From: Gemmatimonadota bacterium
GTDB lineage: Bacteria > Gemmatimonadota > Gemmatimonadetes > Gemmatimonadales > GWC2-71-9
Length of the DNA: 17,043 nt
Direction of reading: 5' to 3'
Assembly: GCA_017889745.1 (NCBI GenBank)
Contig: JAGGAG010000039.1
Span: forward strand, 1 to 17,043
The translations under genes were made by a program, and so were the position numbers. Positions 1-7,685 of the stretch are shown one piece after another. Each line of letters starts with the position of its first letter. The first letter of the stretch is position 1. The notes below the pieces were generated by a model, which searched no databases, was not told where the DNA came from, and saw only the letters and a program-made list of their open reading frames with translations.

Positions 1-398
1 ATCCGGAAGAGCGCAGCGTGGACGACAAGCGCGGCACCTGGACCATCTCGGCCCGGTGGCGCGGCACCCACCGCATGCTGACGGACGAGCAGGGACGCGC
101 GAAGTGCGTGGCCTGTGGCCTCTGCCCGCAGATCTGCCCGTCCAACTGCATCAAGCTGATCCCGGGCGAGGACGAGGCGGGCAACCGGTACCCGCTGATC
201 TACGAGATCGACGAGTTCCGCTGCGTGTTCTGCGGCTACTGCCAGGAAGTGTGCCCCGAGGAGGCGATCCACGTGGGCGTGCACTACGAGAACGCCGAGT
301 ACACCCGGGAGCGCTTCGTGTACGACCTCGAGCGCCTCTGTTCACAGACGCACGCGGTGTCGACACTCTGGGATCCCGCCGACCCCCGGGGCCAGTAG
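1..398 (+). CDS. nuoI: NADH-quinone oxidoreductase subunit I (5' partial)
   Basis: This is the C-terminal part of the complex I subunit that carries iron-sulfur clusters N6a and N6b and passes electrons towards quinone at the membrane junction. The first complete in-frame codon is at base 3 and the frame is open to the window edge, so the true start lies upstream. The visible residues begin PEER, matching the usual (Y)PEE segment of NuoI. Two ferredoxin-type motifs are clear: CVACGLCPQIC from base 105 and CVFCGYCQEVC from base 222, each with the CxxCxxCxxxCP spacing that binds a 4Fe-4S cluster. The in-frame GTG at base 18 is only internal. The TAG stop overlaps the GTG start of nuoJ by one base. 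All eight ligand cysteines are intact, so the protein looks functional. Confidence 0.96.
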   Translation, partial: PEERSVDDKRGTWTISARWRGTHRMLTDEQGRAKCVACGLCPQICPSNCIKLIPGEDEAGNRYPLIYEIDEFRCVFCGYCQEVCPEEAIHVGVHYENAEYTRERFVYDLERLCSQTHAVSTLWDPADPRGQ

Positions 399-931
399 TG
401 CATACCGTCTTCTGGATCTTCTTCGCCGGCGCCGTGGTCTCGGCGGCCATGTGCGTGCTGCGGCGCAACCCGGTGGGGGCGGCGATGTGGCTCGTAGCCA
501 CGATGTTCTCGCTGGCCGGCATCTTCGTGATCCTCGACGCGCCGTTCCTGGCGGCGATCCAGGTGCTGGTGTACGCCGGTGCCGTAATGGTGCTGTTCGT
601 GTTCGTGATCATGCTGCTCAACCTCGACATCACCACCACCGACCTGCGCGGGTCGCTGAGCATCGGCGGCGCGGTGGCCGTGACAGGGCTGCTCGCGGTG
701 GAACTGGGCGCGCTATGGGCCTACACGCCGGAGCGGCTGGCGCAGGAGTTCCTGCCGGCGGGCGGCGCGGTATTCCCGGGCGCGATTCCGGCGGGGGCGG
801 CGTCGAGCAACATCGTGCTCGACGTGGCGCGCCCGCTGTTCGATGCCTACCTCGTCCCGTTCGAGGCAACCTCGGTGCTGCTCCTGGCGGCGGTCGTCGG
901 GGCGGTGGTGCTCGCGAAGCGGAGAATCTGA
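398..931 (+). CDS. nuoJ: NADH-quinone oxidoreductase subunit J
   Basis: This is a membrane-arm subunit of complex I, 177 residues long, lying next to the quinone site and NuoK. Five hydrophobic segments are visible at about residues 2-20, 28-46, 52-74, 86-108 and 155-173. The conserved third helix reads LVYAGAVMVLFVFVIMLLN (about 57-75), the best-known NuoJ signature, which forms a pi-bulge helix with the conserved Tyr at about 59. I chose the GTG at 398, which overlaps the nuoI stop as TAGTG. The same frame is open far upstream, but that part is a shadow of nuoI. The loop between helices 4 and 5 (about 109-150) is rich in Gly, Ala and Pro and poorly conserved, as is usual in this family. It ends directly against the nuoK start, indicating translational coupling. 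Confidence 0.95.
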   Translation: MHTVFWIFFAGAVVSAAMCVLRRNPVGAAMWLVATMFSLAGIFVILDAPFLAAIQVLVYAGAVMVLFVFVIMLLNLDITTTDLRGSLSIGGAVAVTGLLAVELGALWAYTPERLAQEFLPAGGAVFPGAIPAGAASSNIVLDVARPLFDAYLVPFEATSVLLLAAVVGAVVLAKRRI

Positions 932-1237
932 ATGCCGCCTGACCTGCTTGGCCCGACGCTCGCCCTGTCCGGGATCCTCTTCAGCATCGGGGTCCTGGGC
1001 GCGCTGCTGCGGCGCAACGCGATCATCCTCTTCATGTGCGTGGAGCTGATGCTCAACGCGGTCAACCTCGCCTTCGTGGCCTTCGCCCGGTACTACGGCT
1101 TCGGCGGCCATGTGCTCGTCTTCTTCGTCATGACCGTGGCGGCGGCTGAGGCGGCGGTGGGGCTGGCGATCATGCTCGCCCTGTTCCGCCACAACCAGAC
1201 GCTGGACCTGCAGGACATCAATTTGCTGCACGGCTGA
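932..1237 (+). CDS. nuoK: NADH-quinone oxidoreductase subunit K
   Basis: This small three-helix subunit of the complex I membrane arm has 101 residues, the normal family length, and is related to MrpC. Two membrane glutamates that form the proton path are present: E38 in MCVELMLNAVNL and E73 in the AAEAAVGLAI segment. The C-terminal end DLQDINLLHG is close to the usual NuoK ending. The ATG follows the nuoJ stop with no gap. A GGAG at 921-924 lies 7 bases upstream of it and is one of the few clear Shine-Dalgarno sequences in this operon. The TGA stop shares one base with the nuoL ATG (TGATG). Confidence 0.97.
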   Translation: MPPDLLGPTLALSGILFSIGVLGALLRRNAIILFMCVELMLNAVNLAFVAFARYYGFGGHVLVFFVMTVAAAEAAVGLAIMLALFRHNQTLDLQDINLLHG

Positions 1238-3249
1238 TGCATCCAGCCCCGCTCCTCCTCCAGGCTGACGCCATGCCCACCGGCGCCGGGGTCCCGTTCT
1301 GGCTGGTCCTGGCCCTGCCGCTGGCCGGCTGCCTCCTCAACGCCGCCATCGCGTTCACGCGCCCGCAAACGAAGGCCCTGGTCTCGGTGATCGGCCCGGG
1401 CGTGGTGCTCGGCGCCTTCGCGGTGGCGGTGGCGTGCTTCCTCCGGTTGCAGGCGCCGGGAGCCCCCGAGGCGCTCGACCTCGGGCTGTGGCGCTGGATC
1501 GAGGCCGGCGACCTCAAGATCGACATCGCGTTCCGGCTGGATCATCTCTCGGCGATCATGGTGCTGGTCGTCACCGGCGTCGGCGGGCTGATCCACCTCT
1601 TCAGCATCGGCTACATGAAGTCGGACGACGGCTACGCGCGGTACTTCGCGTACCTCAACCTCTTCATCGTGTTCATGCTGGTGCTGGTGCTGGGCCGCTC
1701 CATGCCGGTGATGTTCATCGGTTGGGAAGGGGTGGGGCTCTGTTCCTACCTGCTCATCGGCTTCTGGTACGGCGTCCAGGCGAACGCGGATGCCGGCAAG
1801 AAGGCGTTCATCATGAACCGGATCGGGGATTTCGGGTTCCTGATCGCGATGTTCCTGACGTGGCACGCGCTGGGGACGCTCGACTTCGCCGAGATCGCCG
1901 CGCGGACGCCGGAACTGGCGGCGAACGGCGCGCTGGTCACCGCCATCGCGCTGTTCATCGCGCTCGGCTGCGCCGGCAAGTCGGCCCAGATCCCGCTCTA
2001 CACCTGGTTGCCCGACGCGATGGCCGGCCCCACGCCGGTGTCGGCGCTGATCCATGCCGCCACGATGGTCACGGCCGGCGTGTACCTCGTGGTGCGGACC
2101 AACGGGATCTTCTCGCACGCGCCCGCGGCGAGCCTGGTGGTGGCCGCCATCGGCGCGGCGACCGCGCTCTTCGCCGGGACGATCGCCCTCCGGCAGAACG
2201 ACATCAAGAAGGTCCTGGCATTCTCCACGGTGTCGCAGCTCGGGCTCATGTTCCTCGCCGTGGGGAGCGGCGCGTACGTCGCCGGCATCTTCCACCTCGT
2301 GACGCACGCCTTCTTCAAGGCGGTGCTGTTCCTGGGCGCGGGCAGCGTGATCCACGCCATGCATCATGCCTACCACGCCACCCATCGCGACGCCGACCCG
2401 CAGGACATGCGGAACATGGGCGGGCTCCGGAAGTGGATGCCCTGGACGTCCACGCTCATGTGGATCGCCACGCTGGCGATCGCGGGCATCCCGGTCTTCT
2501 CCGGGTTCTTCTCCAAGGACGAGATCCTCGCCTCGGTGTTCGGGCGGGGCGCGGGGCAGGGAGTGTTCTACTTCTTCTGGCTGCTCGCCTCGCTCGCATC
2601 GCTGCTGACGGCGACCTACATGGGCCGGCTGATGGCGACGACGTTCCAGGGCACCAACCGCACCGGTATCGCCGAGCAGGCGCGCCTGCACGAGGCGCCG
2701 TGGATCATGACGGCACCGCTCGTGGCGCTCGGGCTCCTGAGCCTCGTGGGCGGGGCCATCAACCTGCCGCACTTTGCCGGCGGGAATGCGTGGCTGGAAC
2801 ACTGGCTCGAGCCGGTGCTGGCCCCGTCGCACGGGGTGGTGCCGCTCGTGATGCCGGAGGGCGCCACCGAGGCCGCCCTGATCGGCTTCGCGGTGCTGAT
2901 CGGCATCGTGGGACTGGTGGTGGGCGTGAAGGGCGTGCTGCGCGGCGCGGTGGCGACGCCGGCGGAGGCGGTGCCGGAGACGGGATTCCGCCGGGTACTG
3001 AGCGCCCAGTACTTCGTGGACGCCATCTACGACCGGTTCATCGTGCGGCCGGTGCAGTGGTTCGCGCAGACGGTGCTGTGGAAGACCATCGACCAGTGGC
3101 TGGTGGACGGCGTGGCCGTGATGGGCAGTGCCCACCTGCTGCAGGGGATCGGCTGGCTGGGCAGCCGGTTCCAGACGGGGCAGCTCGGACTCTATCTCCT
3201 CCTGTTCGTCGCCGGCGCCGTGTGGGTGCTGGGCGTCGTCCTGCAATAG
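1237..3249 (+). CDS. nuoL: NADH-quinone oxidoreductase subunit L
   Basis: This is the distal antiporter-like proton-pumping subunit of complex I, 670 residues long; typical members are a little over 600. Many hydrophobic helices are present, followed by a long C-terminal region expected to hold the lateral helix that lies along NuoM and NuoN. Expected channel residues are visible: E164 in GWEGVGLCSYLLIGFWY, K248 in CAGKSAQIPLYTWLPDAM, K361 in HAFFKAVLFL and K427 in FFSKDEIL. The ATG at 1237 overlaps the nuoK stop. An in-frame ATG at 1273 could also start the protein just before the first helix (about residues 20-38), so the first 12 residues are uncertain. The extra length comes mainly from the extended N terminus and a low-conservation stretch at about 530-590, with no sign of a frameshift. 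Confidence 0.97.
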   Translation: MHPAPLLLQADAMPTGAGVPFWLVLALPLAGCLLNAAIAFTRPQTKALVSVIGPGVVLGAFAVAVACFLRLQAPGAPEALDLGLWRWIEAGDLKIDIAFRLDHLSAIMVLVVTGVGGLIHLFSIGYMKSDDGYARYFAYLNLFIVFMLVLVLGRSMPVMFIGWEGVGLCSYLLIGFWYGVQANADAGKKAFIMNRIGDFGFLIAMFLTWHALGTLDFAEIAARTPELAANGALVTAIALFIALGCAGKSAQIPLYTWLPDAMAGPTPVSALIHAATMVTAGVYLVVRTNGIFSHAPAASLVVAAIGAATALFAGTIALRQNDIKKVLAFSTVSQLGLMFLAVGSGAYVAGIFHLVTHAFFKAVLFLGAGSVIHAMHHAYHATHRDADPQDMRNMGGLRKWMPWTSTLMWIATLAIAGIPVFSGFFSKDEILASVFGRGAGQGVFYFFWLLASLASLLTATYMGRLMATTFQGTNRTGIAEQARLHEAPWIMTAPLVALGLLSLVGGAINLPHFAGGNAWLEHWLEPVLAPSHGVVPLVMPEGATEAALIGFAVLIGIVGLVVGVKGVLRGAVATPAEAVPETGFRRVLSAQYFVDAIYDRFIVRPVQWFAQTVLWKTIDQWLVDGVAVMGSAHLLQGIGWLGSRFQTGQLGLYLLLFVAGAVWVLGVVLQ

Positions 3250-3255
3250 GCCGGC

Positions 3256-4806
3256 ATGCGCGCCTTCCTCGACTCGATCGGTTACGCACACTGGATCCTC
3301 AGCGTGCTCCTGCTGCTGCCACTGGCGGGCGTGGTCCTCGTCCTCCTGGCACCGAAGGAGTGGGCCCGCTGGCTGACGCTGGTGGTGGCGATCGCGGAGT
3401 TCGTGCTCGCGCTCGGGCTCTGGATCACCTTCGATCCCGACAACGGCGGGATGCAGTTCACGGCAACGCTCACCTGGCTGCCCGAACTCGGCATCAGCTA
3501 CCGCATCGGCCTCGACGGGCTCTCGCTGTTCATGGTGCTGCTGGCGACGGCGATGATGCCGCTGCTGGTGTGGGGCAGCTGGTTCGCGATCGACCAGAAG
3601 GTGCGGGGCTACTACGCGCTGCTGCTGGCGCTCAAGACCGGCATGATCGGCGTGTTCGTCTCGCTCGACCTCTTCCTGTTCTACTGCTTCTGGGAGCTGC
3701 TGCTCATCCCGATGTACTTCCTCATCGGCACCTGGGGCAGCAGCAACCGGCTCTACGCCGCCACGAAGTTCGTGGTCTACACCTTCGCGGGCTCGATCCT
3801 GATGCTGGTCGCGGTCATCACGATGGTGACGATCGTGGCGCGGGGCACGGGCGAGACCTCCTTCGCGTACGACCACCTGGTGCGCCACAGCGACCTGCTG
3901 GCCCCGTACGCGCCGTGGCTCTTCAGCGCGTTCGCCCTCGCGTTCGCGGTGAAGGTGCCGATCTTCCCGTTCCATACCTGGCTGCCCGATGCGCACGTGG
4001 AGGCCCCCACGGCGGGCAGCGTCGACCTCGCCGTGATCCTGCTCAAGATGGGCACCTACGGCTTCCTGCGGTTCGCGATTCCGTTCTTTCCCGCGTTCGC
4101 GCTGAGCCGGGGGGTGGCGGCGGTGTTCGTGGCCCTCGCGGTGATCGGCATCGTGTACGCGGCGCTGGTGTCGATGGTGCAGCCCGACCTCAAGAAGCTG
4201 ATCGCGTACTCCTCGGTGAGCCATCTCGGCTTCGTGATGCTGGGCATCTGGGGCGGCACGGTGGCGAGCGTGCAGGGGGCCATCATCGTGATGATCGCCC
4301 ACGGCATCTCGACCGGTGCGCTGTTCTTCCTCGTGGGCATGCTGTACGAGCGGCGCCACACCCGGCTGCTCGCCGACTACGGGGGCCTCGCGCGCGTGGC
4401 CCCGAAGCTGGCGACGGCGTTCGTCATCACGGCGTTCGCGTCGATCGGGCTGCCGGGCCTGAACGGGTTCATCGGGGAGTTCCTGGTGCTGCTCGGCAGC
4501 TTCGGGCGGTTCCCGGTGGCCGTGGGCATCGCCACGAGCGTCGTGGTGTTCTCCGCGGCCTACCTCCTGGTGGCGGTGCAGCGGGTGTTCTTCAACCCGA
4601 TCACCAAGCCGGAGAACCTGGAACTGCACGATGCGACACCGCGTGAGCTCGCGGTGCTGGTGCCACTGATCGCGGCGATGCTGTGGATGGGCCTGTACCC
4701 GCAGCCGATCCTGCGCCGCACCGAGGCCGCGGCGCGGCGCTACGTGGAAACGGTGCGGCCGTATCTCCCCGCCGCCACTACCGCTGCCTCGACGGAGGCG
4801 CGCTGA
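3256..4806 (+). CDS. nuoM: NADH-quinone oxidoreductase subunit M
   Basis: This is the middle antiporter-like subunit of the complex I membrane arm, 516 residues, close to the typical 500-510. Proton-path residues known from the family are in place: E147 in CFWELLLIPMYFLIG, K233 in FAVKVPIFPFHTWLPDAH, K264 in ILLKMGTYGF and E408 in FIGEFLVLLGSF. The E408 residue replaces the terminal lysine found in NuoL and NuoN, which identifies this as NuoM. The ATG lies 6 bases after the nuoL stop, and there is no strong ribosome binding site, so coupling to nuoL translation is likely. The TGA stop overlaps the nuoN start by one base (TGATG). Confidence 0.97.
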   Translation: MRAFLDSIGYAHWILSVLLLLPLAGVVLVLLAPKEWARWLTLVVAIAEFVLALGLWITFDPDNGGMQFTATLTWLPELGISYRIGLDGLSLFMVLLATAMMPLLVWGSWFAIDQKVRGYYALLLALKTGMIGVFVSLDLFLFYCFWELLLIPMYFLIGTWGSSNRLYAATKFVVYTFAGSILMLVAVITMVTIVARGTGETSFAYDHLVRHSDLLAPYAPWLFSAFALAFAVKVPIFPFHTWLPDAHVEAPTAGSVDLAVILLKMGTYGFLRFAIPFFPAFALSRGVAAVFVALAVIGIVYAALVSMVQPDLKKLIAYSSVSHLGFVMLGIWGGTVASVQGAIIVMIAHGISTGALFFLVGMLYERRHTRLLADYGGLARVAPKLATAFVITAFASIGLPGLNGFIGEFLVLLGSFGRFPVAVGIATSVVVFSAAYLLVAVQRVFFNPITKPENLELHDATPRELAVLVPLIAAMLWMGLYPQPILRRTEAAARRYVETVRPYLPAATTAASTEAR

Positions 4807-6311
4807 TGCCGATCGACCTCCGGGGCCCGCTCGGCCTGACGCTGGCGCTCCTGCCCGTGGTGCTGCTCACCGCCTGGTCACTGGTGGTCATGCTGGTGGT
4901 GGCGTGGCGGCACGGCAGCGAGGCCGACAGCCGGCTGGCCGGCTGGCTCTCCGTGGCGGGCATCCTCGGGGCCGCCGGGGCCACCCTCTGGCTGTGGCTG
5001 GCGGGCGCGGAGAGCGCGGGCCAGCCGCACATGGTGTACCTCGACGAGTACCGCTTCGTCAGCGAACTGCTCATCCTGTTCATCGCCGGCGCCACCTGCC
5101 TCCTGTCGCTGCGCTTTCTCGGCAAGCAGCGGCTGCTGGCGCCGGAGTACTACGTGCTGGTGCTGTTCGCGACCATCGGCATGCAGCTGATGGTGGCCTC
5201 GGCCGACTTCATCCTGCTGTTCATCGGCCTGGAGGTGATGTCGATCTCGGTGTACGTGCTGGCAGGATTCGACCGGTTCCGCCGCTCGTCGGCGGAGGCG
5301 GCGCTCAAGTACTTCCTCGTTGGCGCGTTTGCCTCCGCCTTCCTGCTCTACGGCATCGCGCTGGTGTACGGGGCCACGGGGCAGACCCACTTCATCCTCA
5401 TCGGCCAGCAGCTCGCCGGAAGCGACCGGTCGCTGCTGGCGCGCATGGGCCTGGCGCTCCTCCTGGTCGGGTTCGCGTTCAAGACGGCGGCGGTGCCGTT
5501 CCACATGTGGGCGCCCGACGTGTACGACGGCGCGCCCACCCCGGTCACGGGCTTCATGGCCACCGGGGTCAAGACCGCGGCGTTCGTGGCGCTGGTCCGG
5601 GTGCTGGCCGACGCGTTCCCCACCTTCGCCTCGCTCTGGCAGCCGATCATCGCCGTGCTCGCCGTGGCCTCGATGGTCGTCGGCAACGTGGTGGCGCTGG
5701 CGCAGGGCTCGCTCAAGCGGATGCTGGCCTACAGCTCGATCGCACACGCCGGCTACCTGCTCGTGGGCGTGTGGACCGCGACCGACATGGGCCGCGCCGC
5801 GGTGCTCCTCTACCTCATCGCGTACAGCATCACGTCGCTGGCGGCGTTCGGCATCATCACGGCCGTGGAACGGGTCGGCTCGCGCACGGTCATGCTGGAG
5901 GACGTCGAGGGCTTCTTCCGCGTGCGTCCCTGGGGCGCACTCTCGATGGGCGTCTGCCTGCTATCGCTCCTCGGGTTCCCCGGCACCTTCGGCTTCATCG
6001 GCAAGTGGTACCTGATGACCGCCGCGATCGACCGCAACCAGCTCCTCCTGGCCGTGGTCATGGGCCTCGGGAGCCTCGTGTCCCTGGGCTACTACCTCCC
6101 GGTCGTCATGGCCATGACGATGAAGCCGGAGCGCACTCCCGATGCGCACCGGCAGGTGCTCTTCTCCCGCGCCGCCAAGGCCATCATCGCGGTGGCCGTG
6201 CTCGTGAACCTGCTCTTCGGTGTCTGGCCGCGGAAGGTGGTCGACCTGGCGCTGTCGGCGTCCCAGCACATGAGCGCCCAGACGGCGCGGCGGCCCGCGG
6301 GCGACCGATGA
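4806..6311 (+). CDS. nuoN: NADH-quinone oxidoreductase subunit N
   Basis: This is the antiporter-like complex I subunit nearest the quinone module, 501 residues. Signature residues are E143 in LEVMSISVYVLAGF, K168 in AALKYFLVGAFASA, K226 in FAFKTAAVPFHMWAPDVYDG, K256 in GVKTAAF and K400 in FGFIGKWYLM. The frame is open upstream to about 4683, but the ATG at 4806 overlaps the nuoM stop and gives a normal MPIDLRGPLGLTL beginning. It is the last complex I gene here. Its stop overlaps the start of the following mutase gene by four bases (ATGA), so the transcript almost certainly continues into that gene. Confidence 0.96.
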   Translation: MPIDLRGPLGLTLALLPVVLLTAWSLVVMLVVAWRHGSEADSRLAGWLSVAGILGAAGATLWLWLAGAESAGQPHMVYLDEYRFVSELLILFIAGATCLLSLRFLGKQRLLAPEYYVLVLFATIGMQLMVASADFILLFIGLEVMSISVYVLAGFDRFRRSSAEAALKYFLVGAFASAFLLYGIALVYGATGQTHFILIGQQLAGSDRSLLARMGLALLLVGFAFKTAAVPFHMWAPDVYDGAPTPVTGFMATGVKTAAFVALVRVLADAFPTFASLWQPIIAVLAVASMVVGNVVALAQGSLKRMLAYSSIAHAGYLLVGVWTATDMGRAAVLLYLIAYSITSLAAFGIITAVERVGSRTVMLEDVEGFFRVRPWGALSMGVCLLSLLGFPGTFGFIGKWYLMTAAIDRNQLLLAVVMGLGSLVSLGYYLPVVMAMTMKPERTPDAHRQVLFSRAAKAIIAVAVLVNLLFGVWPRKVVDLALSASQHMSAQTARRPAGDR

Positions 6312-7678
6312 ACGTGCCGAAGGGCGTCTTCCGCCAGTACGACGTGCGGGGGATCGTCGATCGCGAGCTGACCCCCGTGTTTGCGCGCGCGCTGGGGCGG
6401 GCATTCGCCAGCGCGGCCTGGGACCACGCCGGGCACGCGCCGGTGCTGGCCGTCGGGCGCGACAACCGCCCCTCGGGCGCGGCACTCGCCGCGGGATTCC
6501 GGCAGGGCATCGTGGATGCGGGGGGGACGGCGGTGGACGTGGGGCTGCTCCCGACACCGGCGCTCTACTTCGCGGTGCACGAGCTCGGCACCGACGGCGG
6601 ATGCCAGGTGACGGGGTCCCACAATCCGCCGGAGTTCAACGGCTTCAAGATGGTGCTCGACGGCGGGTCGATGCACGGCGATCACATCGTGGCGCTCTGG
6701 GAAGCGATCGTCACCGAGCACTGGCGCGCCGGCACGGGCCGGGAGACCGCCGACGGCACGGTGCTCCCGCGCTATCGGGACGCGATCGTGGCGCGACACC
6801 GGCTCGAGCGGCCGGTGCGCGTCGTGGTCGACTGCGGCAACGGGGCCGGCAGTGTCATCGCGGTCGAGACACTGCGGAAGCTCGGCGCCGAAGTCACGCC
6901 GCTCTTCTGTGAGTCGGACGGCACCTTCCCGAACCACCATCCCGACCCGACGGTACCCGGGAACCTGCGCGATCTGCAAGCGGAAGTGCGCCGACACGGC
7001 GCGGAACTCGGCATCGCATTCGATGGTGATGCCGACCGGATCGGCGCGGTCGACGAGACCGGAGAGATCCTCTTCGGCGACCAGCTGCTCGTCCTGTACG
7101 GGCGGGATGCGGTGCGGCGCTTCGGGGCGGGTACCCCGGTGGTGTTCGACGTGAAGTGCTCCGAGGTGCTGTCGCGCGCGCTCACCGAGGCGGGCGCGCG
7201 GCCGGAGATGTGGAAGACGGGCCATTCGCTCATCAAGGCGCGCATGAAGGAACTGGGGGCACCGCTCGCGGGCGAGATGAGCGGCCACATGTTCTTCGGG
7301 GGCGACTACTTCGGCTTCGACGACGCGCTCTTCGCCGCGGCCAGGCTGCTGGAGATCGTGAGCCGGGGCCCGCGGGGCCTGGCCCCGCTGCTGGCCGACC
7401 TGCCGAAGACCTTCGCCACACCGGAACTCCGGGTCGATTGCCCGGACGACCTCAAGTTCGGCATCACCGAACGCGCCGTGGCGCACTTCAAGGCCCGCTA
7501 TCCCGTCAACACCATCGACGGCGTGCGCATGACCTTCCCGAAGGGATGGGGCCTGATCCGGTCGTCCAATACCCAGCCGATCCTCGTGCTCCGGTTCGAG
7601 GCGACCGAGCCCGCCGCCCTTGCGGCCTACCAGGCCGAAGTGATGGGCTGGCTCGCGGAGCAGGGGGTCGGCGCCTAG
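6308..7678 (+). CDS. Phosphomannomutase/phosphoglucomutase (alpha-D-phosphohexomutase)
   Basis: This 456-residue cytoplasmic enzyme interconverts hexose 6-phosphate and hexose 1-phosphate through a phosphoserine. Mannose 1-phosphate feeds GDP-mannose synthesis and glucose 1-phosphate feeds UDP- or dTDP-glucose, for surface polysaccharide or glycolipid. All four active-site loops are present: catalytic serine S104 in TGSHNPPEFNG, metal-binding DGDADR at 239-244, sugar-specificity loop GEMSGHMFF at 322-330 and phosphate-binding RSSNTQP at 418-424. The beginning, GVFRQYDVRGI, is also typical. The GEMSGH loop and the length fit the dual-specificity PMM/PGM (AlgC/ManB) group better than phosphoglucosamine mutase (GlmM). 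The exact substrate cannot be read from sequence, so I give no symbol. The ATG overlaps the nuoN stop, and the frame open further upstream is a nuoN shadow. Confidence 0.94.
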   Translation: MNVPKGVFRQYDVRGIVDRELTPVFARALGRAFASAAWDHAGHAPVLAVGRDNRPSGAALAAGFRQGIVDAGGTAVDVGLLPTPALYFAVHELGTDGGCQVTGSHNPPEFNGFKMVLDGGSMHGDHIVALWEAIVTEHWRAGTGRETADGTVLPRYRDAIVARHRLERPVRVVVDCGNGAGSVIAVETLRKLGAEVTPLFCESDGTFPNHHPDPTVPGNLRDLQAEVRRHGAELGIAFDGDADRIGAVDETGEILFGDQLLVLYGRDAVRRFGAGTPVVFDVKCSEVLSRALTEAGARPEMWKTGHSLIKARMKELGAPLAGEMSGHMFFGGDYFGFDDALFAAARLLEIVSRGPRGLAPLLADLPKTFATPELRVDCPDDLKFGITERAVAHFKARYPVNTIDGVRMTFPKGWGLIRSSNTQPILVLRFEATEPAALAAYQAEVMGWLAEQGVGA

Positions 7679-7685
7679 CCGCGCC

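Noticed and set aside
1093..4629. An antisense open frame of about 1178 codons across nuoK, nuoL and nuoM
   Set aside because: The translation is rich in Arg, His, Glu, Gln and Pro with no recognisable fold, and the + strand here encodes clear Nuo subunits. Long antisense frames are expected from third-position GC bias.
1434..4646. A + strand open frame of about 1070 codons in another frame through nuoL and nuoM
   Set aside because: The composition is Arg, Gly and Ala repeats typical of a frame-shifted shadow; NuoL and NuoM signatures are intact in their own frames.
4683..4805. Longer N terminus for nuoN
   Set aside because: The open frame upstream overlaps the nuoM coding end and lacks NuoN-like sequence; ATG 4806 fits the TGATG junction.
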